A stretch of 47,107 nt of DNA from Pseudomonadota bacterium (GTDB taxonomy: Bacteria; Desulfobacterota; Desulfobulbia; Desulfobulbales; Desulfocapsaceae): the NCBI GenBank assembly GCA_018817385.1, contig JAHIUA010000031.1, positions 1-47,107 of the forward strand, given 5' to 3'. The notes below the pieces were generated by a model that worked only from the letters and a program-made list of their open reading frames with translations, ran no database searches and had not been told where the DNA came from. Position numbers and translations under genes: made by a program. This document shows positions 1 through 9,916 of this stretch, in pieces (the first letter of the stretch is position 1; every line of letters begins with the position of its first letter).

Positions 1-48
1 ACCCCTGGCGTGACAGGCCAGTATTCTAACCAGCTGAACTACCGCTCC
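1..48 (-). tRNA. tRNA-Asp (GTC), 3' part cut by window edge
   Basis: The reverse complement starts GGAGCGGTAGTTCAGC, has a D-arm GGTTAGAAT and an anticodon loop CTGTCAC with anticodon GTC (bases 12-14). The T-arm and acceptor 3' strand lie beyond the window. It follows tRNA-Val on the same strand by 16 bases, so both are probably one transcript. Confidence 0.9.
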
Positions 49-64
49 TAAGAATCAAATTGAA

Positions 65-140
65 TGGTGGGCGGTACAGGGATCGAACCTGTGACCCTCG
101 GCTTGTAAGGCCGATGCTCTCCCAGCTGAGCTAACCGCCC
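65..140 (-). tRNA. tRNA-Val (TAC), CCA encoded
   Basis: A full cloverleaf is visible on the minus strand: acceptor GGGCGGT paired with ACCGCCC, anticodon loop CTTACAA (anticodon TAC, bases 105-107), a T-arm containing GGTTCGATCC, and a genomic CCA end at 65-67. It is transcribed toward tRNA-Asp. Confidence 0.97.
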
Positions 141-161
141 CCGCAATCAATTGTGGACATC

Positions 162-190
162 TATTTAACAGGAAGGCCCTGAGCCGTCAA
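162..190 (-). promoter_or_regulatory. sigma70-type promoter for tRNA-Val/tRNA-Asp
   Basis: On the minus strand TTGACG (185-190) is followed by a 17-base spacer and TAAATA (162-167). The predicted start lies about 10 bases before the tRNA-Val 5' end. The call rests on match to consensus, spacing and position only. Confidence 0.7.
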
Positions 191-221
191 GCAAAAAAGT
201 GAGTATTGAGTATTATATAAC

Positions 222-2618
222 TCATTGGGGAGTATTATGTGAAGACACTGTGAAATCCCCATAAACAGAGGCCAGCGATACATCTTTAAAGAGACTTTCG
301 TTCTCTTTTAAAACAAGCGCTCTTTCAAGTACCTCGTCAACATTATCGACGCAATGAATGACCAGACTATTGCGGATTTTCATAGGAACATCTGAAAGAT
401 TGCGCTCGTTAGCCTTAGGGATAATAACTTCTCTGATATTGCCCCTCTTCGCTGCCAGTAATTTTTCAGTAAGGCCACCAATGGGCAGAATCCTGCCCCG
501 TAAAGTGATCTCGCCGGTCATAGCCAACTCATGCCTCACCGGCAATTTAAGGATAGCAGAAACCAGTGTGGTAGCAATGGTGATCCCAGCCGAAGGACCA
601 TCCTTGGGGATAGCGCCTTCGGGTACATGCACATGAATATCAAGCTTCTGATAAAAATCAGTACTCAGGCCAAGACGCATGGCTCTGGAACGGACATAAC
701 TGAGCGCGGCCTGGGCAGACTCCTGCATAACCTCACCAAGCTTTCCGGTAACAATCATCTTTCCAGTACCCGGCATAAGCGTAGCCTCGATTTGCAGGAT
801 TTCCCCCCCCACAGAGGTCCAAGCCAGTCCAGTAGTCAGACCGACCTCATCACGCTCCTCGGCCAAGCCATATCGATATTTGGGTGTCCCCAGGTATTTC
901 AATACCGATTGTGCCGTAATCTTATACTTCTTATCTGTTACCTTCTTTTTCAGTCGTTCCCGAGCTATCTTTCTACACACCGAGGCAATCGTTCGCTCAA
1001 AACTCCTTACGCCGGCTTCCCTTGTATAACGGCGAATGATCTCCATGACTCCACCCTCTGTCATGACAATGTCTTCCGGTTTAAATCCGTTAACCTTCAG
1101 CTGCTTGGGAATCAAAAATCCTTCGGCAATTTTTTGTTTCTCTTCTTCAGTATACCCATTGAGACGAATTATCTCCATCCTGTCCTGTAAGGGCAATGGT
1201 ATCCCGTCTAAGTTATTGGCCGTAGTGATAAAAAAGATCTCCGAAAGATCGTACTCGAGATCCAGATAGTGATCATTAAATGCGAAATTCTGCTCCGGAT
1301 CCAAGACTTCAAGAAGTGCAGAAGATGGGTCACCACGAAAATCAGTACTCATCTTATCCACCTCATCAAGACAGAAAACAGGGTTTGCAACCCCAACCCT
1401 CTGCATTGACTGAATAATCTTCCCAGGCATGGCACCCACATAGGTTCGTCGATGGCCTCTTATCTCAGCCTCATCGCGTACACCTCCCAGAGAAAGACGT
1501 ACGAACTTCCTCCCCATGGCCCTGGCAATAGAACGACTGATTGAGGTTTTACCAACACCTGGCGGTCCAACAAGGCAGAGGATAGGTCCCTGCAACTTTT
1601 TGACCTGAGCCTGTACTGCAAGATATTCAAGAATCCGCTCCTTGGTTTTTTCAAGACCATAATGATCTTCATCAAGAATTATCTCAGCTTTATTGATATC
1701 CAGGTGTGCCCTGCTCTTTTTCCCCCAGGGAAGGGTGAGAATACAGTCAATATAATTACGAACAACTGTGGTCTCGGCTGACATTGGCGGCATATTGCGG
1801 AGTTTTTTTAACTCCTTCGTTGCCTGGTTGCGAACATTTACAGGTAATTTTTTCTTTTTAATGGTTGCTTCCAGTTCACTGATCTCATCCAGTCCTTCCT
1901 CATTTTGACCAATTTCAGTCTGGATTTCTTTGACCTTTTCTCCAAGAAAATAATTACGCTGGGTTCTGCCCATCCGCTTTTTCACTCTGGCATTGATATC
2001 CTTTTCCAGTTCAGCCAGCTCGACCTCCCGATTGATATACTCAAGAATTTTTTCGATCCTTTGCGAGAGAGAGTCAATCTCAAGAATGCTTTGTTTTTCT
2101 TTCGACTTCAAAGGCAAGTGGGCACTGACCACATCAATCAGCTTTCCATGATCCTCAATGGTCTCGATGGATTTAAGAACTTCACGCGGTATCTTTCTAT
2201 TTAGATCTGCAAACTCGTGAAACTTTACGCGCAGCTGACGGACAAAAACAACAGTTTCCCCTTTGTCCTGATCAACATCCTCTCGGATACGAAGCTCAGC
2301 CTGCATAAACTGCTCATGAGGCAAAAACGAAACCACCTCTGCCCTTCTTTTTCCTTCAACCAAGGCCTTGATTGTTCCATCAGGAAGACGAAGAAGCTGC
2401 ATAACCACAGCCAGTGTACCAACCTTATAGATCTCACTCTCTTCAGGATCATCAACCTTCGAGTCCTGCTGAGCCACAAGAAAAATCTCAGTTCGTTTTT
2501 CCATGGCATCTTCCAGGGCATGGATAGACTTACTCCTGCCCACTACCAAGGGAGCAACCATATGCGGGAATATAACAATGTCACGGAGCGACATAAGCGG
2601 GTATAGACTGGTATTCAT
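222..2618 (-). CDS. lon: ATP-dependent protease Lon (LonA type)
   Basis: 798 residues, typical LonA length. The N-terminal LON substrate-binding domain (about residues 5-200) and a coiled-coil stretch are followed by an AAA+ module with Walker A GPPGVGKT. The C-terminal protease domain has the catalytic Ser676 in PKDGPSAG and Lys719 in [11 protein letters not shown], 43 residues apart as in known Lon proteases. Lon is a cytosolic hexamer that degrades misfolded and selected regulatory proteins. The start ATG has GAGG at a normal distance. It is the last gene of tig-clpP-clpX-lon, 56 bases after clpX, an arrangement common in proteobacteria. No convincing terminator is seen between lon and the tRNA promoter. 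Confidence 0.98.
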   Translation of the reverse strand: MNTSLYPLMSLRDIVIFPHMVAPLVVGRSKSIHALEDAMEKRTEIFLVAQQDSKVDDPEESEIYKVGTLAVVMQLLRLPDGTIKALVEGKRRAEVVSFLPHEQFMQAELRIREDVDQDKGETVVFVRQLRVKFHEFADLNRKIPREVLKSIETIEDHGKLIDVVSAHLPLKSKEKQSILEIDSLSQRIEKILEYINREVELAELEKDINARVKKRMGRTQRNYFLGEKVKEIQTEIGQNEEGLDEISELEATIKKKKLPVNVRNQATKELKKLRNMPPMSAETTVVRNYIDCILTLPWGKKSRAHLDINKAEIILDEDHYGLEKTKERILEYLAVQAQVKKLQGPILCLVGPPGVGKTSISRSIARAMGRKFVRLSLGGVRDEAEIRGHRRTYVGAMPGKIIQSMQRVGVANPVFCLDEVDKMSTDFRGDPSSALLEVLDPEQNFAFNDHYLDLEYDLSEIFFITTANNLDGIPLPLQDRMEIIRLNGYTEEEKQKIAEGFLIPKQLKVNGFKPEDIVMTEGGVMEIIRRYTREAGVRSFERTIASVCRKIARERLKKKVTDKKYKITAQSVLKYLGTPKYRYGLAEERDEVGLTTGLAWTSVGGEILQIEATLMPGTGKMIVTGKLGEVMQESAQAALSYVRSRAMRLGLSTDFYQKLDIHVHVPEGAIPKDGPSAGITIATTLVSAILKLPVRHELAMTGEITLRGRILPIGGLTEKLLAAKRGNIREVIIPKANERNLSDVPMKIRNSLVIHCVDNVDEVLERALVLKENESLFKDVSLASVYGDFTVSSHNTPQ

Positions 2619-2674
2619 TTTACCTCAACATTTAAAGAAAATGAGGGATGAATCCCCCTCGTGGCATTTTGCTC

Positions 2675-3946
2675 TCAAACAGTCCCCAGACGTTTATCTT
2701 CAGGCTTATTCTCGTACAAAATTACCGGATAATCACCATCATTAATCACCTGCTCACTAATGACACACTCCTGAACATTTTCTTGAGACGGAAGGTCATA
2801 CATGACATCCAACATGGCAGCCTCTATCACCGAGCGAAGGCCACGTGCTCCAGATTTGCGACTCAATGCTTTTCTGGCGATGGCGACCAGAGCACCTTCT
2901 GTAAAACGCAGACGAATGTTATCAAATTCAAAAAGCCGCTCATACTGTTTGGTCAGAGCATTCTTGGGTTCCTTTAGAATACGCACCAGATCATCTTCCT
3001 TCAGCTCCTTCATGGTGGCAATAACAGGAAGACGCCCTACCAACTCAGGAATAAGTCCGAACTTGAGAAGATCCTCAGGCTGAACAGCTTCCAGGAGCTC
3101 TCCGATATCCAATTCCTTTTCACTGATAACTTTGGCACCGAAACCCATGGATTTAGTCCCACTACGTCTCTTGACGACCAAATCCAAACCGACAAATGCG
3201 CCTCCACAGATAAAAAGAATATTAGTGGTATCTATCTTTACTAATTCCTGCTGTGGATGCTTACGCCCTCCCTTGGGAGGAATAGAAGCCACTGTACCTT
3301 CGATGATCTTCAACAATGCCTGTTGAACACCTTCTCCGGAAACATCGCGGGTAAGCGATGGACTATCTGATTTCCGGGCAATCTTGTCGATCTCGTCTAT
3401 ATAGATAATACCGTGTTCAGCCCGGTCAATGTCATAATCAGCGGCCTGAAGAAGATTAACCAGGATGTTTTCCACATCATCTCCAACATATCCAGCCTCA
3501 GTCAATGTGGTCGCGTCTGCCATGCAGAAAGGAACATTAAGAACCCTGGCCAGGGTCTGGGCCACCAGTGTCTTCCCGCTTCCAGTAGGACCAATCAAGA
3601 TAATATTGGCTTTCTGCAGTTCCACGTTGTCCTCAGACGTTGGTGCCTCAATTCGTTTGTAATGGTTATGGACAGCCACGGAAAGAATTTTTTTCGCATA
3701 TTCCTGACCAATTACATACTCATCCAGATGGGCCTTGATTTCCATAGGTTTGAGGACACCGGCCTTTATATCCTGGCCATTGCCGACATCTGCGACCTCC
3801 TCGTCTTTGACGATCTCAATGCAAAGATCTATGCATTCGTCACAGATAAAGACCTCAGGGCCGGCTATGAGCTTAGATACCTCTTCCTGACCCTTTCCGC
3901 AAAAAGAACAATGTGAACTACTTTCTCTTTTTTCAAAATCGTCCAT
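2675..3946 (-). CDS. clpX: ATP-dependent Clp protease ATP-binding subunit ClpX
   Basis: 423 residues, full length. The N-terminal zinc-binding domain has four Cys ligands at residues 13, 16, 35 and 38. The AAA+ module follows, with Walker A GPTGSGKT, Walker [12 protein letters not shown] and a GYVGDD pore-type loop. The sensor region contains SGARGLRS. ClpX unfolds tagged substrates and feeds them to ClpP. The gene starts one base after the clpP stop, which suggests coordinated translation. Confidence 0.98.
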   Translation of the reverse strand: MDDFEKRESSSHCSFCGKGQEEVSKLIAGPEVFICDECIDLCIEIVKDEEVADVGNGQDIKAGVLKPMEIKAHLDEYVIGQEYAKKILSVAVHNHYKRIEAPTSEDNVELQKANIILIGPTGSGKTLVAQTLARVLNVPFCMADATTLTEAGYVGDDVENILVNLLQAADYDIDRAEHGIIYIDEIDKIARKSDSPSLTRDVSGEGVQQALLKIIEGTVASIPPKGGRKHPQQELVKIDTTNILFICGGAFVGLDLVVKRRSGTKSMGFGAKVISEKELDIGELLEAVQPEDLLKFGLIPELVGRLPVIATMKELKEDDLVRILKEPKNALTKQYERLFEFDNIRLRFTEGALVAIARKALSRKSGARGLRSVIEAAMLDVMYDLPSQENVQECVISEQVINDGDYPVILYENKPEDKRLGTV

Positions 3947-3947
3947 T

Positions 3948-4550
3948 TCAATCTTCCTCTACAGGATCAAGTCGTTTCACTAACACCTTATCTATTATAC
4001 CATATTTTTTGGCTTCTGTCGGGCTCATAAAATTATCACGGTCCGTGTCCGACTGGATTTTTTTCTTTGTATGTCCAGTGTGAAAAGCAAGAATCGTATT
4101 TAAGTCATCACGCATACGCAGAATTTCTTTGGCGTGGATATCTATCTCAGTGGCCTGTCCCTGAAAACCACCCATAGGCTGATGAATCATGATTCTGGAA
4201 TTAGGAAGAGAATAACGCTTACCGGCAGCACCTGCAGCCAGCAGCAATGCCCCCATGGAAGCAGCCTGCCCCATACACAACGTAGCAATATCACATTTTA
4301 CATATTGCATGGTATCATAAATAGCAAGTCCGGAAGTGACCGAGCCACCGGGAGAATTGATATAAAAGGTGATATCCTTATCAGGATCCTCGGCCTCGAG
4401 AAAAAGGAGCTGGGCAATAATAGAACTCGCCACCTCATCTCCCACCGTTGTCCCCAGAAAAATGATCCGTTCCCGCAGCAGTCTGGAATAAATATCAAAG
4501 GCTCGTTCCCCTCGGGGACTCTGCTCTACAACCATTGGTACAAGATTCAT
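3948..4550 (-). CDS. clpP: ATP-dependent Clp protease proteolytic subunit ClpP
   Basis: 200 residues. The serine protease triad is visible: Ser98 in GQAASMGA, His123 in RIMIHQP and Asp172 in TDRDNFMS. The oligomerisation and peptide-binding signature INSPGGSV is at residues 64-71. Fourteen subunits form the barrel docked by ClpX. The gene lies between tig and clpX on the same strand. Confidence 0.98.
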   Translation of the reverse strand: MNLVPMVVEQSPRGERAFDIYSRLLRERIIFLGTTVGDEVASSIIAQLLFLEAEDPDKDITFYINSPGGSVTSGLAIYDTMQYVKCDIATLCMGQAASMGALLLAAGAAGKRYSLPNSRIMIHQPMGGFQGQATEIDIHAKEILRMRDDLNTILAFHTGHTKKKIQSDTDRDNFMSPTEAKKYGIIDKVLVKRLDPVEED

Positions 4551-4690
4551 CTTCCTTCTCCTTAAATAACACGACTGCAGAGGCCTCGTGGGCAGCTGCA
4601 GTCGTTCAATTACACTATCAGATCAGACAAGTTTCTCCTGCCCAATCAATATTTGGTTAAAATCTATTACATGCACAGACCGTCTATCAG

Positions 4691-6016
4691 TCAGTCAGTA
4701 CTCTTTTCAGTCTTTTCTTCCTGAACAACAGGGTTCGCCTCAACAAACTTGACATTCTCTCGAAGAAAAGTGAGGATTTTCTCATTTAAGATCTCATTCA
4801 TAAACGGGAGCAAATCATCACGACTTTGAAAAAACTCTTTCACTTGGGAAACAGGCATATTGTACTGATCACCAACCCGTTTAAAAGCACGATCTAGATC
4901 TTCATCATTGACCTTGATCTCTTCTACTTGGGCAATTTTCTTCAGGATAAAATCACCACGCACCCGCTTTTCCGCTGTTTCCTTATTCTTTTCTGCCAAA
5001 TCATCACGATTAATCCCGGCAGCTTCCAGATTCATACCGTTCTGTTCAAGAGATTTTTCAGTGTTTTTAATCATCTCTTCAATTTCGAAACGTACCAGTC
5101 GGGAGGGAACTTCAAATTCATGCGTGTCAAGAAGCTTGAGCATTATACGATCAGTTATATCTCCGTCTGCACGAGCATCCTTTTCCTTCTGCAAACGTTC
5201 ACGAATAGCATTCTGCAAGTCAGCAAGGGTCTCATATTTCTCATCAACGTCTTTGGCAAACTCGTCATTGAGTTCTGGGAGAACACGTTCTTTGATATCT
5301 TTCACTTTAACCCGAAACTCAACCTTCTTTCCGGCAAGAACAGGATTGGGATATTTGGCAGGAAACTCCACCTCATGCCTGGCCTCTTCTCCGCCATTCA
5401 TTCCCACCAGTTTTTCTTCAAATTCCGGGCTAAGCCTTCCAGAACCAACATCCACAGAGTAGTTGTCGTTCTTCACTTCTTTCATGGCTTTTCCGTTGTG
5501 AAACCCTTCAAAATCAACAACTACTACATCTCCTTGTGCAATAGCCCTGTCGGTAACTGAACGGAGCGGTGCCATATCATGGCGAAGGCTTTCAATCTCT
5601 ACCTCTATTGCAGCATCGCTCACTGCATTAACGACTTTCTCTACCTCGATCCCTTTGTACTCGCCAAGCTCAAACTCAGGTCGAATATCAATTTTTGCCA
5701 CATAAACAAAAGTTCCGTCTTCTTTAAAAGCCGGATCAGAAATTTCAGGATGGACAACAGGATCAATATTATTCTGTTCAATGGCGTCAAAATAAGTATC
5801 CTGAACGAGTTTCTCGCCGATCTCACTCTCTACCTGATGCTTAAAATTCTTAATAATGACGGAACGAGGCACTTTTCCACGGCGAAACCCTTTCATCTTG
5901 GTCTCACGCTGCAATTTATCAAAGGCCTTCTCCAGTTTCTTCTGAACACTGTCTTTAGGTAACGTTATGGTCACCTTTTTGGTGAGTGCGCTGACATCTT
6001 CAACAACTACTTCCAT
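4691..6016 (-). CDS. tig: trigger factor (ribosome-associated chaperone and prolyl isomerase)
   Basis: 441 residues from the chosen start. The N-terminal ribosome-binding domain carries the signature GFRRGKVP. An FKBP-type isomerase domain follows (about residues 155-240, with the motif GDVVVVDFEGF), then a helical, charged C-terminal chaperone arm. It binds nascent chains at the ribosome exit. Four in-frame starts are possible. The best ribosome site AAAGG abuts the first ATG (6025) but sits 6 and 9 bases before the ATGs at 6019 and 6016. I chose 6016 because MEVVVEDVSALTKKV matches the family's N-terminus. It begins the tig-clpP-clpX-lon cluster. Confidence 0.95.
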   Translation of the reverse strand: MEVVVEDVSALTKKVTITLPKDSVQKKLEKAFDKLQRETKMKGFRRGKVPRSVIIKNFKHQVESEIGEKLVQDTYFDAIEQNNIDPVVHPEISDPAFKEDGTFVYVAKIDIRPEFELGEYKGIEVEKVVNAVSDAAIEVEIESLRHDMAPLRSVTDRAIAQGDVVVVDFEGFHNGKAMKEVKNDNYSVDVGSGRLSPEFEEKLVGMNGGEEARHEVEFPAKYPNPVLAGKKVEFRVKVKDIKERVLPELNDEFAKDVDEKYETLADLQNAIRERLQKEKDARADGDITDRIMLKLLDTHEFEVPSRLVRFEIEEMIKNTEKSLEQNGMNLEAAGINRDDLAEKNKETAEKRVRGDFILKKIAQVEEIKVNDEDLDRAFKRVGDQYNMPVSQVKEFFQSRDDLLPFMNEILNEKILTFLRENVKFVEANPVVQEEKTEKSTD

Positions 6017-6218
6017 CATATCCATCCTTTATTAAGATTCTTACTCAGTTACTTTGAGAACTCGTCTCTCAGACTCAGATTAGTTTAAATTGTAAGCTAA
6101 TTATCGACCACTAAAAATCTTAGGGATCATTTTTGCCTGAACGATGAGCACCGTCAGGACACCTACTGGCTATATTGATACGAAACACAAAACGAAATAC
6201 GAAATAAAAAGAAACAGT

Positions 6219-6303
6219 TGGTGCGAAAGGGGGGACTCGAACCCCCATACCGTAAGGCGCTGGTTCCTAAGACCAGTGCGTCTACCAATTCCGCCACTCT
6301 CGC
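6219..6303 (-). tRNA. tRNA-Leu (TAG), CCA encoded
   Basis: An 85-base class II tRNA on the minus strand. Acceptor GCGAGAG pairs with CTTTCGC allowing one G-U. The anticodon loop is CTTAGGA with TAG at 6267-6269, a long variable arm follows, the T-loop is TTCGAGT, and CCA is encoded at 6219-6221. It lies about 200 bases upstream of tig on the same strand. Confidence 0.97.
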
Positions 6304-6672
6304 AAAGCAAATACTTTCAACAGACCATCAAACAGTCCCTTGACAAAGGCTAAACAATCTCTATCAAACCATCAAAGGAAAATCAGATAACCTCTTAGTA
6401 ATTAATTCACATCCAGCTTACAGTCAAGACCGATACGCTTATGGAACAAAAAAATCCTCTGCTTTTACGCAAAGATTCAGATAACGATAAGATCATTTTT
6501 CCTAATGCAGCTTGCCAAACAACCTCACAAAGACTATTATTCTGCACATATTGGAAGGATTTTCTAAGACTGCAATCCTTCTGCTTTTATTCCACTGGCT
6601 GGTCGGATATTACAATTAAACGCATCAACCTTCCGTCCCAGATCAATCATCAATTTTAGAATTGAGGAACCA
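6304..6672. other. intergenic stretch without a convincing gene
   Basis: This is the divergent gap between tRNA-Leu (minus) and the selenoprotein gene (plus). It is AT-rich. A 72-codon plus-strand frame at 6441-6659 has no ribosome site and no recognisable motif, so I do not call it. No clear paired -35/-10 boxes were found for either flanking gene. Confidence 0.5.
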
Positions 6673-7536
6673 ATGACGTACAAACAGACCATCACAGCCT
6701 GTGCCCTACTCATGCTTTCCTTCCCGCCTTCCCTGGTTTTTGCTGCGACCGATACTCAAGGAGCGTCAAAAATTCAGTGGCAGGTGGAAAAAAGCTGGAA
6801 ACTGCCGAGCACACCTTTAGATATTGTTTATTCCCTTGACGGAAAACGGGTTTTCATTCTTACCGATAAAAATGAAGTCCTGGCCTATACAGATACAGGT
6901 GAACTTCTTGGCTCCATACCTGTCGATAAAGGCGTATCTGCCATTGACATTGCCCCCCGAGGAGAAAAACTTTTCCTTATCAACCAGGCAGAAAACAGCT
7001 TCTCCGACCTCTCGGTGAGCTTTATTGTCAACATTGACACCACAGGATCGCCCTTTCTCGGAAATGAGAATGCACCGGTGACCATCGCCGTTTTCACGGA
7101 CTTTGAGTGACCTCACTGCGGCAAAGCAGTGCCGCTACTCGAGCAGGTGCTCGAGCATAATCCTGAGACAGTAAAAATTGTACTCAAAAACTTACCCCTT
7201 AATTTCCATAAATTTGCTCAACCTGCGGCACTTGCAGCGCTTGCAGCTGGTAACCAAGGAAAATACTGGGAATTTCATGACGCTCTTTTCGAAGCCCCTA
7301 AACTGGATGCCACTACCATTGATACCATTGCCACCAAACTTGGACTTGACATAAAAGTATTAAAAGAAGATATGGCCTCTGCTCAAATCCAGCAGAAACT
7401 CGCCAAAGATGTCTTTGATGCCCAGGAGGCAGGGGTAAGAGGAACTCCAACCATTATTATAAATGGTAGGTTGTTAAAGGAACGAAGCCTTGCCGCCATT
7501 CAGAAGGTTATTGATGAAGAACTCGCGAAGAAATAA
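6673..7536 (+). CDS. DsbA/thioredoxin-fold periplasmic protein, probable selenoprotein (TGA = Sec146)
   Basis: Read through one in-frame TGA at 7108-7110, this is a 287-residue protein. It has a signal peptide (cleavage near residue 24), then an N-terminal segment with two beta-propeller-like strand repeats (around YSLDGKRVFIL and IAPRGEKLFLI). A DsbA-type domain starts at GNENAPVTIAVFTDFE. The TGA falls exactly where the family has the first Cys of C-P-H-C, giving U-P-H-C. Downstream, 142 codons stay open and carry the cis-proline motif GTPT, so a nonsense pseudogene is unlikely. Known relatives act as thiol oxidoreductases or disulfide isomerases outside the cytoplasm. The start has GAGGA 8 bases upstream. 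Without Sec decoding the product would stop at 145 residues without the redox motif. Two hairpins just after the TGA could serve as the selenocysteine insertion element. The substrate is unknown. Confidence 0.85.
7108..7155 (+). promoter_or_regulatory. Sec codon TGA with candidate bacterial SECIS hairpins
   Basis: Directly after TGA (7108-7110) there are two perfect inverted repeats. The first is CACTGC (7114-7119) with GCAGTG (7126-7131) and loop GGCAAA. An outer GAGT (7105-7108) could also pair with ACTC (7137-7140). The second is CTCGAGC (7138-7144) with GCTCGAG (7149-7155) and loop AGGT. Bacterial elements are known to sit within about 40 bases of the UGA with G in the apical loop. The second loop starts 34 bases after the UGA and resembles the AGGU of E. 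coli fdhF. Which hairpin binds SelB is undecided. Confidence 0.6.
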
Positions 7537-7583
7537 TTCGCTACAGGACAAGAGTATCTAAAATCGCTCAACCTAAAACCTGT

Positions 7584-7629
7584 AAGCATTCAGGCACGAA
7601 ACTCTACCGAGTCTCGTGCCTGAATGCTT
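7584..7629 (+). terminator. strong hairpin after the selenoprotein gene
   Basis: A 16-bp perfect stem (7584-7599 with 7614-7629) is topped by ACTC/GAGT around TACC. It is followed by CCCCCC rather than a T-run, so intrinsic termination is plausible but not classical. It lies between the selenoprotein stop and the phoH start. Confidence 0.55.
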
Positions 7630-7658
7630 CCCCCCTCATAAAAAAGGCCAACTGAAAG

Positions 7659-8672
7659 ATGGCAGGCGAGCAACTGAGCAAAGATCTTTGTTTCCCGGAT
7701 AACAATCTGGCAGGGATCCTTTATGGAGAACTGAACAAAAACCTTCACTCACTAGAACAAAATACCGGTGTTCAAATTCATGTCCGTGGTAACGGGCTCC
7801 ACCTCATCGGTCTTAGCCATGAGATTGAGCTGGCAACGAATCTCCTCCAACAGTTTTATGGACTCATCAGCAAAGGATTTAAGGTCTACAGCTCAGATTT
7901 CGCCTTTGGCCTCCGTGTCCTCGAAACAAATCCGAACTGTCGTCTCGACAAGATTTTCCTGGACAAGGTCTACATCACAGCCCAAAATCGCATCATCTCT
8001 CCTAAGACCCAAAATCAGAAGACCTATATCGATTCCATCCGGAATAACGACATTGTCTTTGGAATCGGACCTGCCGGTACCGGAAAAACATACCTGGCCG
8101 TAGCGATGGCTGTTTCCGCGTTGAACAGCGGCCAGGTCCGTTCCATTATCCTTACCCGCCCTGCAGTAGAAGCCGGAGAAAAGCTCGGATTTCTACCCGG
8201 CGACCTGGCTCAGAAGGTCAATCCTTATCTAAGGCCTCTCTATGACGCCCTGAGTGACATGCTCGGAGCTGAAAAGAGTGCCAGCTTTATTGAACAGGGA
8301 ATCATTGAAATCGCCCCTCTCGCCTTTATGCGGGGAAGGACATTGAGTGATGCATTCATTATCCTGGATGAAGCCCAGAACACAACCAGAGAACAGATGA
8401 AAATGTTCCTGACCCGGATCGGATTCGATTCGTTAGCAGTCATCACCGGCGATGTTACTCAGGTGGACCTGCCACGCGCGGAACAGTCCGGATTATTGCA
8501 GGCAAAAAAGTTTTTACAAGGAATCGACGGAATCTCCTTCTGCAGTTTTTCAAAACAGGATGTTGTCAGGCACCCTTTGGTCCAAAAAATCATCGCCGCC
8601 TATGAAAACAATTCAGATTCCCATAAAATACGTCCTCGTCTCTCAGAACGTTTGCACTCCCCAAACCAATAG
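7659..8672 (+). CDS. phoH: PhoH-family ATPase (YbeZ-like)
   Basis: 337 residues. The N-terminal part resembles a small KH-like nucleic-acid-binding region (about 30-75). The PhoH P-loop ATPase domain has Walker A GPAGTGKT at 137-144, then LTRPAVEAGEKLGFLPGD and Walker B AFIILDEAQN. PhoH/YbeZ proteins usually sit next to YbeY and are linked to RNA metabolism. Here the ybeY reading frame starts 39 bases downstream. The start ATG has only a weak ribosome site, and no better start is seen. Confidence 0.93.
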   Translation: MAGEQLSKDLCFPDNNLAGILYGELNKNLHSLEQNTGVQIHVRGNGLHLIGLSHEIELATNLLQQFYGLISKGFKVYSSDFAFGLRVLETNPNCRLDKIFLDKVYITAQNRIISPKTQNQKTYIDSIRNNDIVFGIGPAGTGKTYLAVAMAVSALNSGQVRSIILTRPAVEAGEKLGFLPGDLAQKVNPYLRPLYDALSDMLGAEKSASFIEQGIIEIAPLAFMRGRTLSDAFIILDEAQNTTREQMKMFLTRIGFDSLAVITGDVTQVDLPRAEQSGLLQAKKFLQGIDGISFCSFSKQDVVRHPLVQKIIAAYENNSDSHKIRPRLSERLHSPNQ

Positions 8673-8711
8673 AACCTGACATGAACCACTCCCCTGTGTC
8701 CCGACAGTAAC

Positions 8712-9908
8712 ATGCCGGCAAATATCACCATAAACTCGAACACCAGCAGATATCACCTGAACAGTAAGCTTCTGCAACGACGTGCAACATGGCTCATGCG
8801 CCAGCATCAGGTGGCAAACCATGAAATGAGTATTCTTTTTGTCGATGACCAGGAAATAAGCTGGCTCAACAACCATTATCGAGGCAAAACTGGTCCAACC
8901 AATGTCCTCTCTTTTCCCTTCGCAGATGATGCCGATCCTTGCCCAGGTATTATACCTATTCAGGAACTGGGCGATATCATTATCTCTGTGGAGACCGCTC
9001 ACAAGGAAGCCATCGATCTCAAAGTTTCTCTCCATGACCGGCTGACCTGGCTCATTACCCATGGCCTGCTCCACCTTCTCGGTTATGACCATGAGCGTTC
9101 CGAAAAAGAGGCTGAGGAGATGTGGGCCCTCGAAACCAACCTGATTCATCAGTTACAATCCTCCAGGAGTTATCAAATGACACATCTAGCTATTAACGTT
9201 GATCACGTCGCCACAGTACGCCAGGCCCGTGGCATCAACGAACCAGACCCTGTTACGGCCGCTGCGATCTGTGAACTTGCAGGTGCTGCCGGCATTGTTG
9301 TCCATCTGCGCGAAGATCGACGCCATATCAATGATCGCGATGTCCGGCTGCTACGGGAAACCATCAAAACCAGAATGAATTTGGAAATGGGGGCTAACAA
9401 AGAAATCATCGAAATCGCCCTGAAACTCAAACCTGATATGATCACCCTGGTACCCGAAAAACGCCAGGAACTGACCACGGAAGGTGGTCTGGACGTGGCA
9501 GGACAAAAGAAAAAACTTGCCAAAACCATCGCCAAAATGAACAAGGCAGGGATTCCAGTCTCACTCTTTATTGACCCTGAACTCAAACAGGTCCAAGCAG
9601 CCCTGGCAATTGGGGCCACCTATGTGGAACTCCACACCGGACGCTACTGCGATGCCACAAATGAAGAGCAAAGAGAAGAAGAGTACCAACTCATTGCCTC
9701 TGCTGCTGAAGAGGCATATCAGATGGGCTTACGGGTAAATGCCGGTCATGGACTCGACTACCAGACCACTTCAAAAATAGCATCCCTGGATACCATTGAA
9801 GAACTCTCCATTGGCCATGCCATTATCAGTCGGGCGGTTTTCGTCGGTCTCGACCAGGCAGTGAGAGAAATGCTGGCCATCGTTCGCAATGCATCAATTG
9901 TTTTTTAA
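8712..9908 (+). CDS. ybeY-pdxJ: in-frame fusion of YbeY (16S rRNA maturation RNase) and PdxJ (pyridoxine 5'-phosphate synthase)
   Basis: One open frame of 398 codons. Residues 1-155 are a full-length YbeY with the metal-binding motif HGLLHLLGYDHE (H-x3-H-x5-H) near residue 120. YbeY is a single-strand endoribonuclease for rRNA maturation and ribosome quality control. From Met156 on, a complete 243-residue PdxJ follows: it begins MTHLAINVDHVATVRQARG, the normal PdxJ N-terminus, and carries LVPEKRQE and HTGRYCDA. PdxJ condenses 3-amino-1-hydroxyacetone phosphate with deoxyxylulose 5-phosphate in PLP synthesis. No stop codon separates the two. However, the internal ATG at 9177 has its own ribosome site, so PdxJ may also be made separately. 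The neighbour phoH fits YbeY. The fusion could also reflect loss of a ybeY stop codon. Confidence 0.88.
   Translation: MPANITINSNTSRYHLNSKLLQRRATWLMRQHQVANHEMSILFVDDQEISWLNNHYRGKTGPTNVLSFPFADDADPCPGIIPIQELGDIIISVETAHKEAIDLKVSLHDRLTWLITHGLLHLLGYDHERSEKEAEEMWALETNLIHQLQSSRSYQMTHLAINVDHVATVRQARGINEPDPVTAAAICELAGAAGIVVHLREDRRHINDRDVRLLRETIKTRMNLEMGANKEIIEIALKLKPDMITLVPEKRQELTTEGGLDVAGQKKKLAKTIAKMNKAGIPVSLFIDPELKQVQAALAIGATYVELHTGRYCDATNEEQREEEYQLIASAAEEAYQMGLRVNAGHGLDYQTTSKIASLDTIEELSIGHAIISRAVFVGLDQAVREMLAIVRNASIVF
9165..9179 (+). promoter_or_regulatory. internal ribosome site and ATG for stand-alone PdxJ
   Basis: AGGAG at 9165-9169 precedes an in-frame ATG at 9177-9179 by 7 bases. The ATG is the position where PdxJ proteins normally start. 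A separately translated PdxJ would be 9177-9908. Confidence 0.65.
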
Positions 9909-9916
9909 TTGTTAAT

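Noticed and set aside
6441-6659. 72-codon frame before the selenoprotein gene
   Set aside because: It has no ribosome site and an unbiased, unrecognisable sequence; it lies in an AT-rich intergenic stretch.
7108-7110. The TGA as a nonsense mutation making a pseudogene
   Set aside because: It replaces precisely the redox Cys and the remaining frame shows no decay, so recoding is the better explanation; the sel genes still need to be found.
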